This document shows, in pieces, positions 14,196-19,729 of a DNA stretch of 28,466 nt. Below the pieces are notes generated by a model that had not been told where the DNA came from, ran no database searches, and saw only the letters and a list, made by a program, of their open reading frames with translations. The stretch lies in the IMG/VR virus record IMGVR_UViG_3300042519_001582, positions 1-28,466 of that record; one strand, given 5' to 3'. How positions within the stretch are numbered: position 1 is the first letter of the stretch; the number at the start of each line of letters is the position of its first letter. A program made the position numbers and the translations under genes. The stretch comes from a virus.

Positions 14196-14731
14196 ATGAC
14201 ACATGCCCCCACTGCGGATCGGAAGAATACTCTGCAGCAGCGAAAGGTTTGATGTGCCGATCATTTCAGGAAAGCGGCGGTTCATGGGTTCGCTCGACCT
14301 TGTGCTTGGAGCGCGAAGCTCACCGCAAAACCTGTGAGAATGCCCAGAGAGAAATCGAGAGGCTCACCCACGAACTCCACGCCGCCCAAGAATCTGAGGC
14401 CGTATGGAAAACGGAACGTGACAAGGCAGACCAGCGTAGGCTGGAGGCCGAGGCCGATATGGAAACATACAGAAACGAACTTCTGGCAATTTCCAGAGAC
14501 CTAGAATGCCTTCAACCCCACTGGGAAAAGTTGCAAGGCATAGGTGGATGGGGGCAGAGAATCTCCAAGACCGTTCAGCCTCTCGTTCTTGCGTGGCACG
14601 AAGCCGTGGCCGAGGTCGAGATGCTGCGTGATGCTTTCTCGCACCTAACTGGCGAAATCGAATGCACCCCTAAGTGCAGTTCTCACCAACGAGTGGTACG
14701 GCGGATTCGCCAAGATTCAAAGCACCCATAA
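14174..14731 (+). CDS. Coiled-coil protein with N-terminal zinc knuckle
   Basis: A 185-residue protein whose first residues (MKNEKMKND) are read from the AAATGAA repeat. A CPHCG pair near residue 11 and cysteines at about 28 and 44 look like a zinc knuckle. Residues about 45-105 are a strong coiled coil (EREAHRKTCENAQREIERLT ... ADQRRLEAEADMETYRNELL). Such proteins occur in the accessory regions of many phages. Function unknown. The stop is immediately followed by the next ATG. Confidence 0.55.
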   Translation: MKNEKMKNDTCPHCGSEEYSAAAKGLMCRSFQESGGSWVRSTLCLEREAHRKTCENAQREIERLTHELHAAQESEAVWKTERDKADQRRLEAEADMETYRNELLAISRDLECLQPHWEKLQGIGGWGQRISKTVQPLVLAWHEAVAEVEMLRDAFSHLTGEIECTPKCSSHQRVVRRIRQDSKHP

Positions 14732-14950
14732 ATGATCGCCATCGTAAATATCGGAGGAGGGGATGAATCCAATCCCCTTGGAGAAAGAACCTACGAGGTT
14801 CGCATTAATCGAGATGTCATTACCACGTTCAAGCACAAGCGAAGCGATGGACTTGGAGCTTGCTTACTTGAAGCGTCAAAAGCAGTAGAACGATCTAAAT
14901 GGAATGCAGTAGAAAAACTTATACAGAAAATCAACTCCACCGACAAATGA
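14732..14950 (+). CDS. Conserved small phage protein
   Basis: A 72-residue protein MIAIVNIGGGDESNPLGERT ... EVRINRDVITTFKHKRSDGL. I recall similar 70-80 residue proteins (start MIAIVNxG, YEVRIN, FxHxRxxGLxxCL) in other phages, always without known function. It starts directly after the upstream stop and ends in an ATGA overlap with the next gene, so the three genes are translationally coupled. Confidence 0.65.
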   Translation: MIAIVNIGGGDESNPLGERTYEVRINRDVITTFKHKRSDGLGACLLEASKAVERSKWNAVEKLIQKINSTDK

Positions 14951-15297
14951 CAACTGACACACCACGCACAGATGCCGCTATCTGGAGGTTGACTACATTC
15001 TCATCTGCCCTGCTTGAGCATGATGGGGAGACTTGCAATGAGATTTATTGTGTTTCGCAGGATGAGGCCGAATGTCTCGTTGATCTCCTAAACAAGAAGG
15101 AACTCGAACTTGCCATCTCACTAGAGAACCAATGCAAGGCACAAGCCGAAGTCGAGAGGCTGAAGGCGCAACTATCCCGTGCCGTCACCATCGGCGAAGC
15201 ATTGTCGAGCGAACTTGTCTTTCCCGATTTCGTCAACGAACTCAACTCTCTGAAAGCATCCCTTTCGGAAACTAACAGTCTTCAGCCTTCAGCCTAA
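14947..15297 (+). CDS. Small coiled-coil protein with repeat-encoded C terminus
   Basis: A 116-residue protein from ATG 14947 (the open frame reaches upstream to 14899, but this start gives the ATGA overlap). N-terminal TPRTDAA is a common opening of phage accessory proteins; residues 50-85 form a coiled coil (LVDLLNKKELELAISLENQC, KAQAEVERLKAQL). The last residues (SLQPSA) are encoded by the TTCAGCC repeat, so the stop codon lies just past the array. The original C terminus may have been replaced. Confidence 0.55.
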   Translation: MTTDTPRTDAAIWRLTTFSSALLEHDGETCNEIYCVSQDEAECLVDLLNKKELELAISLENQCKAQAEVERLKAQLSRAVTIGEALSSELVFPDFVNELNSLKASLSETNSLQPSA

Positions 15298-15309
15298 TAG
15301 CCTCCCATC
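15276..15309 (+). repeat. TCAGCCT heptamer leader
   Basis: CAGTCT, TCAGCCT, TCAGCCT, AATAGCC, TCCCATC then ATG 15310. The last repeat unit ends 14 nt before the ATG. The array also encodes the end of the previous gene. Confidence 0.8.
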
Positions 15310-15504
15310 ATGAGCGTCGTCACCGAGAGCGAGCAACTTCCCGAGGGCAAGATCCGCTGGCAGCTCTGCCTTGACGTGAAGATCGACGGCATCGAGCTTC
15401 CGTTCCGCTTGAGATTCGCCACCGACGATCACGAAACCATGCTCAAAGCATTGGCAGATTTCCATTCCACGCTGATGGACAAGATCCAGCAGCTTCCCGA
15501 CTAA
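15310..15504 (+). CDS. Small hypothetical protein
   Basis: A 64-residue protein MSVVTESEQLPEGKIRWQLC ... with two strands (WQLCLDVKIDGIELPFRLRF) and a helix (MLKALADFHSTLMDKIQQ). It looks like a compact beta-beta-alpha fold. It is flanked on both sides by heptamer leaders and so is probably a separately exchanged cassette. No known family. Confidence 0.5.
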   Translation: MSVVTESEQLPEGKIRWQLCLDVKIDGIELPFRLRFATDDHETMLKALADFHSTLMDKIQQLPD

Positions 15505-15539
15505 CAGCCTTCAGTCTTCAGCCTTCAGCCTGCCCATCC
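15505..15539 (+). repeat. CAGCCTT heptamer leader abutting a start codon
   Basis: CAGCCTT, CAGTCTT, CAGCCTT, CAGCCTG, CCCATCC: five 7-nt units ending exactly at ATG 15540. Confidence 0.85.
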
Positions 15540-15788
15540 ATGAAGCTCCCCCGGACGCTTAAAATCAGGGATCGAAAGTTGGGCAAGGAGAAGGCCCATG
15601 GTCTCGCCCATGCCCCCGACCTGATCGAGATCGACCCCTCGCAGAATAGCCGCGAAAGGCTCGATACGGTCTGCCACGAGGCCCTGCATCTGCTCCTGCC
15701 CGATGAGTCGGAAGTCCGAATCATTGCCCTCGCCAACCGCATGAGCGACCTCCTCTGGCGCGACCGCTGGAGGAGGGTGGAGTTTTAG
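15540..15788 (+). CDS. Small HExxH metallopeptidase-like protein
   Basis: An 82-residue protein with VCHEALHLLLPDESE near residue 45: an HExxH zinc-binding motif followed by an acidic stretch that could give a third ligand. Such very short zincin-like proteins (SprT- or ImmA-like in outline) occur in phages and might cleave a repressor or a host protein, but at this length the enzyme may be degenerate. It converges with, and overlaps by 4 nt, the minus-strand gene that follows. Confidence 0.6.
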   Translation: MKLPRTLKIRDRKLGKEKAHGLAHAPDLIEIDPSQNSRERLDTVCHEALHLLLPDESEVRIIALANRMSDLLWRDRWRRVEF

Positions 15789-16003
15789 CGGAGCCAGCTT
15801 GTGAATGAAGGCTTGGCTCCGCAAGTGGTGCATCTAAATCCCTGCATCCCCTTCCAAAGAGTCACCGGGATCCAGATCAGCAGCCAAGTCCCAACGGTAA
15901 TGAGAGAAAGGATGAAGTGAACGAGATGAGCTGGAGTCTGTTTTTCAAACCGACTCTGCCGTCCGCAGACCTTACAGTTCCCTGTTTTCGAGATTGAACC
16001 CAT
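15785..16003 (-). CDS. Zinc-ribbon membrane protein (possible exclusion protein)
   Basis: A 72-residue protein. CKVCG near the N terminus and CTTCG near the C terminus flank a membrane segment (HLVHFILSLITVGTWLLIWI, PVTLW). I recall this architecture, two Cys pairs around a T-x-G-x-W-L-hydrophobic helix, in a widespread small bacterial and phage family of unknown role. Minus strand and next to the repressor-like gene, it may be expressed in the lysogen; superinfection exclusion is a plausible but unproven role. Confidence 0.6.
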   Translation of the reverse strand: MGSISKTGNCKVCGRQSRFEKQTPAHLVHFILSLITVGTWLLIWIPVTLWKGMQGFRCTTCGAKPSFTSWLR

Positions 16004-16047
16004 AGTCTATTCGTCATACAAAGGTAGCCCGTCGGGAAAGGATAAAA

Positions 16048-16254
16048 TCACTGGGTTCGTGATTTTTTCGGTGCCTCAGCAGCCCGGAGCGCGGTGATTT
16101 CCTCGACCGAGTAGGCCTTAAAATAGACCTGGTGGATGGCCTCCCGAACGAGATCGGCCACCTTGCTACCTGGGCCACGTTCATCCGCAAGGTTCTGCAA
16201 ATGGGATTTCATCCCCTGAGATACCCGGACGCGGATTGTTTCTGTCATTTTCAT
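16048..16254 (-). CDS. Ribbon-helix-helix DNA-binding protein
   Basis: A 68-residue protein (start MKMTETIRVRVSQGMKSHLQ, or two residues later). The order strand (ETIRVRVS), helix (MKSHLQNLADERG) and helix (KVADLVREAIHQVYF) is the MetJ/Arc ribbon-helix-helix fold, in which the strand of a dimer reads the DNA major groove. It is divergently paired with a second such protein at 16356, an arrangement like Arc/Mnt of P22, so it is a good candidate for a lysogeny regulator. A short charged tail ends in APKKSRTQ. Confidence 0.75.
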   Translation of the reverse strand: MKMTETIRVRVSQGMKSHLQNLADERGPGSKVADLVREAIHQVYFKAYSVEEITALRAAEAPKKSRTQ

Positions 16255-16355
16255 TTAGGAACAATGTACCGCAAAAAGCCCCTCTCGCAAATTTCTTCGT
16301 CTAAGCGAAAGAATTATCTTTCCAATTGATTCCCATTGTGGCACAAAATGTTCCA
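16255..16355. promoter_or_regulatory. Divergent control region between two RHH genes
   Basis: The 101-nt gap is AT-rich. GGAACAATGTACC (16258-16270) near one gene start and CATTGTGGCACAAAATGTTCCAA (about 16334-16356, TGTTCC being the reverse complement of GGAACA) near the other share blocks in inverted orientation. This suggests operator half-sites for one or both RHH proteins. No clear -35/-10 pair can be named. Confidence 0.5.
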
Positions 16356-16514
16356 ATGAACAAAGCGACGCTTGATAGCAAAGTGAACGTGCGGCTTGCC
16401 ACTCCAGTATTTAAGCACCTCCGCAAGCTTGCAGACGCAGAAGACCTCAAGATCAGCGACCTCGTTCGCCTCGCGATCCGCAAAACCTACGGAGCCCCAA
16501 AGAAAGTTTCCTGA
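16356..16514 (+). CDS. Ribbon-helix-helix DNA-binding protein
   Basis: A 52-residue protein from ATG 16356; a TTG 30 nt upstream is less likely. It has a strand (KVNVRLAT), helix (PVFKHLRKLADAED) and helix (KISDLVRLAIRKTYG), the full ribbon-helix-helix fold. The second helix resembles that of the divergent partner (ADLVREAIHQVY). The two may be paralogues that compete for the shared control region. It is followed after 3 nt by a helix-turn-helix gene. Confidence 0.75.
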   Translation: MNKATLDSKVNVRLATPVFKHLRKLADAEDLKISDLVRLAIRKTYGAPKKVS

Positions 16515-16517
16515 CCC

Positions 16518-16835
16518 ATGGCATCCACCACCGCGATGATCGACCTCGACCGGCTGGAGTTCCCCAAGGCCCTCGCCCCGCTCGTCGGGATGAGCCCGAC
16601 GGAACTCTCCTCGCTCAAGCGGCGTGGGTGCCCTTTTTTCGGGAAGAAGACGACCCTGCGCTGGGTGCGCGCTTTTTTGGCGGCGGAGGCGGGGGCAGCG
16701 GCACCCGCTTCATCGCGCGCCGTGCGTCCTCGACGTTCAGCTTCGAGTAGAGCCGGTGGACCATCCTCGTCGAGTGATTCACCAGTCGCATCGCTTCGCT
16801 CTCGGAGAGCCCGGCTCGATGGAGCCGTGAAATAA
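16518..16835 (+). CDS. Putative excisionase-like HTH protein, antisense to the integrase end
   Basis: A 105-residue frame. Residues 1-55 look native: MASTTAMIDLDRLEFPKALA, then VGMSPTELSSLKRRGCPFFG and KKTTLRWVRAFL, a small wHTH like those of excisionases or Nu1-type proteins. From about residue 55 on it is low-complexity Ala/Ser/Arg and lies exactly antisense to the conserved end of the integrase gene. The true functional protein may be mostly the N-terminal half. Its position between the RHH switch and integrase fits directionality control; the assignment is by context. Confidence 0.5.
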   Translation: MASTTAMIDLDRLEFPKALAPLVGMSPTELSSLKRRGCPFFGKKTTLRWVRAFLAAEAGAAAPASSRAVRPRRSASSRAGGPSSSSDSPVASLRSRRARLDGAVK

Positions 16836-17715
16836 AGGAGACCCGCAGACAATGACTCGTCAATCCATTAGCCGCACGGCCCAGCACCCGGTTGAAGTCT
16901 CGGTTCATCGTGCGCTCGATCTCGGGCAGGGTGTGGCCGTCATGGGGGGTGATGCCTTTCAGGAACTTGGCAAGCTGGTCATTGATCGGTGCGCTGAACC
17001 ACTTCCTAGCGTCTCCCTCCTGCCGCTTGGCATCTCGGATCTGGATGGTCTTGCTCTTCAGGTCGATCCGATCCATGGGAATGCGGGTCTCGGAGAAGCG
17101 GCATCCGAGGTGAAGCTGAAGCTCGAAGGCGGTAGCCATCCATCCGGGCTGGTCGCGCAGGGCCTGCCTCACCGCAGTGATCTCAGCAGTGGTGATCTCG
17201 CGCTTCTCCTTGGGCGGGGTCATCGGGACACGTGCCAGGGCGAGGCCGTTCGTCTCGGCCAGCCCTCGCCTGATCGCCTCGCTCATGAGGAAGCTGAGGA
17301 ACTTCAACTCGGCACGGGCGGTGTTGTGGCTGGCATGCTCCCCTCCGGCCCCCTTCCTCCAGTCGAGGTAGGCTTGGGCATGCTTGTAGGTGACCTCGCT
17401 CGGCATGCGGATCCCCTGCTCGTGCAGGAAGACATGGACGGTGCTCCAGAAGTATCGGGATCGCAGGAGAGTGCGCGGGTTCTTGTAGTGGTCGGTGATG
17501 TAGCCGGGAACCCACTCCACGAAATCCCCTCCCCTGTTCGGTCTGACGATGGCCTCTTGGGAGCCTCGCCGCGCCGCCTCCTTAACGGCCTTGGCCGACT
17601 CCTTCGGGCAATCGACGCGCAGCTTCAGGTTCTCCTCACGCCAGCGTTGCCTTTCCAAGTCACGGAATCGCAGAAACCAGAACGGAGACCGGGCATGTTT
17701 CACGAGGTAGGCCAT
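16615..17715 (-). CDS. int: Tyrosine recombinase (integrase)
   Basis: The 366-residue protein is chosen to start at MAYLVKHARSPFWFLRFRDL; a start nine codons earlier (17742) is possible. An N-terminal SAM-like core-binding domain (about 65-155) is followed by the catalytic domain with the family residues: Arg206 (GCRFSE), Lys230 or a nearby Lys (DAKRQEG), His288 and Arg291 (SHCLR), His314 (LVNHS) and nucleophile Tyr323 (RLYSKL). It inserts and excises the phage genome at an attachment site. The C-terminal tail (PPPPPPKKRAPSAGSSSSRK) is low complexity and overlaps the convergent HTH gene by about 220 nt. Confidence 0.9.
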   Translation of the reverse strand: MAYLVKHARSPFWFLRFRDLERQRWREENLKLRVDCPKESAKAVKEAARRGSQEAIVRPNRGGDFVEWVPGYITDHYKNPRTLLRSRYFWSTVHVFLHEQGIRMPSEVTYKHAQAYLDWRKGAGGEHASHNTARAELKFLSFLMSEAIRRGLAETNGLALARVPMTPPKEKREITTAEITAVRQALRDQPGWMATAFELQLHLGCRFSETRIPMDRIDLKSKTIQIRDAKRQEGDARKWFSAPINDQLAKFLKGITPHDGHTLPEIERTMNRDFNRVLGRAANGLTSHCLRVSFISRLHRAGLSESEAMRLVNHSTRMVHRLYSKLNVEDARRAMKRVPLPPPPPPKKRAPSAGSSSSRKKGTHAA

Positions 17716-17724
17716 GCCATAACC

Positions 17725-17744
17725 AGTTCCACATAGTTCCACAT
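17725..17744 (-). repeat. Tandem 10-mer upstream of the integrase
   Basis: AGTTCCACAT occurs twice head to tail (17725-17734, 17735-17744), immediately upstream of the chosen integrase start. It could be an operator or an integrase arm-type binding site. Confidence 0.6.
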
Positions 17745-17793
17745 GAAGGAAGGATTATTTCCATTTCAGTCCAACCCTAACAGAGTAGAAACC

Positions 17794-17967
17794 ATGAAAA
17801 AACCACCAAAATCCAAATTACCGTTACACCACAGGGCAGTGATTTACTCTGTAAATCGTGACCTGTTTCACACGAGTTTCACAATTCGTGCTATTGAGGC
17901 CGTCGATTTCAGGGGGCAGTGTGAAGGATTCACACTTCTCTTGCAAGCTGAAGGAGGTGCCCTGTGA
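17794..17967 (+). CDS. Small hypothetical first gene of the early operon
   Basis: A 57-residue basic protein from ATG 17794 (MKKPPKSKLPLHHRAVIYSV); the frame is open to 17743. It overlaps the next GTG start by 4 nt. Several dyad sequences lie inside it, so part or all of this stretch may be regulatory DNA and the frame may be incidental. No family is recognised. If real it would be the first early protein opposite the integrase. Confidence 0.4.
   Translation: MKKPPKSKLPLHHRAVIYSVNRDLFHTSFTIRAIEAVDFRGQCEGFTLLLQAEGGAL
17841..17857. promoter_or_regulatory. Palindrome, possible operator
   Basis: GATTTAC-TCT-GTAAATC, a perfect 7-bp dyad with a 3-nt centre. It is the same architecture as the dyad at 17918-17936, and between them CACGA-N10-TCGTG lies at 17871-17890. 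Confidence 0.5.
17918..17936. promoter_or_regulatory. Palindrome, possible operator
   Basis: AGTGTGAA-GGA-TTCACACT, a perfect 8-bp dyad with a 3-nt centre, 28 nt upstream of the GTG start at 17964. TTTCAC sequences also occur at 17866 and 17877, hinting at extra half-sites. Confidence 0.5.
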
Positions 17968-18074
17968 TCGCCCTGCTTTTTGCGGCGTTGACGGTGGTCC
18001 TCTTCATTGGCCGTCGTGAGTTGGCTGAGGTTCTTGCCGGGCTTCTTGCCCGTTTCACGGGGGGTGCAAAGTGA
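17964..18074 (+). CDS. 36-residue membrane protein
   Basis: A GTG start with a good AAGGAGG site (17951-17957) opens a 36-codon frame (MIALLFAALTVVLFIGRREL...). One membrane helix covers residues 2-16, followed by a mixed tail ending in FTGGAK. Both ends show 4-nt GTGA overlaps with neighbours, strong evidence for translation in a coupled series. Function unknown. Confidence 0.6.
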   Translation: MIALLFAALTVVLFIGRRELAEVLAGLLARFTGGAK

Positions 18075-18250
18075 GCGATCCCACTCTCGAGGCGGCTCTC
18101 GCCTATGCACGTGAGTTCCAGAAGCCGGTCGGGTTCTGGGCTCGGATCTGGGCTTGGTATAAGCGCATCACTGGGTATGAGGCGGCGGTGAAGGCCACCC
18201 TCTGGCGCGAATACATGCGCGTGGAGAAGAACCTAAAGGGGGGCAAATGA
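18071..18250 (+). CDS. 59-residue early protein
   Basis: A GTG start overlapping the upstream stop (GTGA). The product MSDPTLEAALAYAREFQKPV... is Trp-rich and helical (FWARIWAWYKRIT, ATLWREYMRVEKNLKGGK), possibly a peripheral membrane or DNA-associated protein. It ends in an ATGA overlap with the next gene. No family recognised. Confidence 0.6.
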   Translation: MSDPTLEAALAYAREFQKPVGFWARIWAWYKRITGYEAAVKATLWREYMRVEKNLKGGK

Positions 18251-18360
18251 ACCAGCTTCACTTCGATTTCTACGCGACCCGTGAGGAGTTCGTCTCGGCC
18301 TTCGTGCAGCAGTTGCTCCATCTGGCTCCGAAGTTCCGCATCAAGGGGAGGGCAAAATGA
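18247..18360 (+). CDS. 37-residue early protein
   Basis: ATG 18247 overlaps the previous stop, and GGGGGG just upstream may serve as a ribosome site. The product MNQLHFDFYATREEFVSAFV ... ends in KFRIKGRAK, with one amphipathic helix and a basic tail. It ends in an ATGA overlap with the next gene. Function unknown. Confidence 0.55.
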   Translation: MNQLHFDFYATREEFVSAFVQQLLHLAPKFRIKGRAK

Positions 18361-18449
18361 AGGACTGCACTCCCTTCTACCAAGTGCTGCTGGCGGTCAC
18401 GGCCTCGGCCCTGCTCTGGAATCTCTACAAGTCAGGAGGTGGACGATGA
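18357..18449 (+). CDS. 30-residue membrane protein
   Basis: ATG 18357 overlaps the previous stop. The product MKDCTPFYQVLLAVTASALL ... is a single membrane helix with a short Gly/Arg tail. Its end carries AGGAGG, the ribosome site of the next gene, and an ATGA overlap. Translation is likely from position; function unknown. Confidence 0.5.
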   Translation: MKDCTPFYQVLLAVTASALLWNLYKSGGGR

Positions 18450-18709
18450 ATGCCACCAATCTCGGCATCTGCACGATGCCCGGCTGCCTGACTCAGGCTA
18501 AGTGGGTTCACGGAACTCCCCTCGACGACGGTGGAGAGCAGGTCTTCCCATGGGAACTCTGCGACTGCTGCCACGAGTCGGTGGTGGCGGCGGATCGGGT
18601 GCTGGCCATTGCCGGGATCGACTTCCCCGATGAGGTGCAGTGGTGCATCGAGGCGGCCCGGGCACGGCGTCAGCGGATGCTCAAGCTGGAGGCTCTGAAA
18701 AAGGAATGA
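18446..18709 (+). CDS. Cysteine-rich zinc-binding early protein
   Basis: An 87-residue protein from ATG 18446 with a strong AGGAGG site (18435-18440). CTMPGC near residue 9 and CDCC near residue 39 form a probable zinc site around a short loop (QAKWVHGTPL); the C-terminal half is helical and basic (ARARRQRMLKLEALKKE). It overlaps the next gene (ATGA). It may be a small nucleic-acid-binding regulator. Confidence 0.6.
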   Translation: MNATNLGICTMPGCLTQAKWVHGTPLDDGGEQVFPWELCDCCHESVVAADRVLAIAGIDFPDEVQWCIEAARARRQRMLKLEALKKE

Positions 18710-19257
18710 TCTCTGCATCTCCCCAGGAGGCGTTCCGCGCCTATAGCAATGACACGGCTGAGTCGGCCTACACGCCCGACTATGCCGCCGAGATCGACGG
18801 GGAGGGGGATGAGTTGGCAGAGGAGTTCTTCTGGTTCGTCCAAAAGAACATCCCCCCCTCGAAGATGCAGATCGACTGGCTGGTGATGCGGGAGGTGATC
18901 GCCTGTGCCGGGCAGTGGGGGCTGACGGTTCGGGAGAGGGAGAGGAAGAATCTCGCCGGTCAGGCTTGGGAGATGTTCGGAGGCGTATTCACCTACTTAC
19001 TCACGGCCAAGAACGTGAAGGCATGCGTCTATGGAATAGCATTCGCCTTCGGTCTCGACCAACTCAACGGGAAGCGGTCCCTAGCTGAGGTAGCAAGGGA
19101 GATGAAGGTCACAAGGGCATTGCTCTCTCATTACAAAAGGGCAGCCGGGGACTTCTTTGGGATCTACATCACCAAGTTTGGAAAATCCCAGGATGCCGTT
19201 GAGAAATACAAACAGCACGGTGGGTCATTAAAGAAACCAATAAAAAAACTAATATGA
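18706..19257 (+). CDS. Early protein with helix-turn-helix
   Basis: A 183-residue protein from ATG 18706. The N-terminal part is acidic (DYAAEIDGEGDELAEEFFWF). Residues about 135-160 (RSLAEVAREMKVTRALLSHY) are a good helix-turn-helix of the sigma/LuxR kind. Basic, Lys-rich C terminus. It ends in an ATGA overlap with the next gene. Probably a DNA-binding protein of early replication or control; the family is not recognised. Confidence 0.6.
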   Translation: MISASPQEAFRAYSNDTAESAYTPDYAAEIDGEGDELAEEFFWFVQKNIPPSKMQIDWLVMREVIACAGQWGLTVRERERKNLAGQAWEMFGGVFTYLLTAKNVKACVYGIAFAFGLDQLNGKRSLAEVAREMKVTRALLSHYKRAAGDFFGIYITKFGKSQDAVEKYKQHGGSLKKPIKKLI

Positions 19258-19682
19258 GCGAACTAATAAAAAACGATGATATTACTATATCGGAATCCTG
19301 CACTGTTGACGAGTGGATGGATGCCGGTCGGAAGATTGCCCTTAGCAGCACCAAGGTCAAGGGCAGTCACAAGAACTGGATCACAATCGGGGTCAAGAAA
19401 TGGAAGCGTCCTTTCGTCAGGGATTCATGGGATCAGATTGAGCTAGATCTTGGCTTAAAGAATCCAGAAGAACCCAAAGAGTCACTGAATCCTGGGGGGA
19501 AAGCCACGGGGTTCCTTTCCATCGAGGGGGTGATGGGAGGATTCGGGATCTGGTTCAGGAAAATGGAGGAAGAGATCCAGCAATGGGATGAGAACAGGCT
19601 GGTCAGGCTGAGGAGGCTCATCACCCCGGTGGTGGCCCTAGCTGTCCAACTCGACGCTCTGATCGAGCGCAAAAGCAACTAA
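19254..19682 (+). CDS. Hypothetical early protein
   Basis: A 142-residue protein starting MSELIKNDDITISESCTVDE. The N-terminal segment (VDEWMDAGRKIALSSTKVKG) and a helical C-terminal region rich in Arg, Glu and Leu (WFRKMEEEIQQWDENRLVRL) are visible. It pairs by overlap with the helix-turn-helix gene upstream and may act with it. The first 50 codons are AT-rich. Its TAA lies inside the leader shared with the capsid gene. Confidence 0.55.
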   Translation: MSELIKNDDITISESCTVDEWMDAGRKIALSSTKVKGSHKNWITIGVKKWKRPFVRDSWDQIELDLGLKNPEEPKESLNPGGKATGFLSIEGVMGGFGIWFRKMEEEIQQWDENRLVRLRRLITPVVALAVQLDALIERKSN

Positions 19683-19729
19683 TTTCCAAGGCAATAACGC
19701 TGAGGAGAAACCAAACAAACACGCACAAA
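19675..19729 (+). promoter_or_regulatory. Leader shared with the capsid gene
   Basis: GCAACTAATTTC, AGGCAATAACGC and GAGAAACCAAACAAACAC match 2-48 of the window with few changes. The end, ACACGCACAAA-ATG, matches the leader of the helicase gene at 24880 instead. It thus appears to combine two leader modules. Confidence 0.6.

Noticed and set aside
16852-17736. A 294-codon plus-strand frame
   Set aside because: Fully antisense to the integrase, whose catalytic residues are all present on the minus strand.
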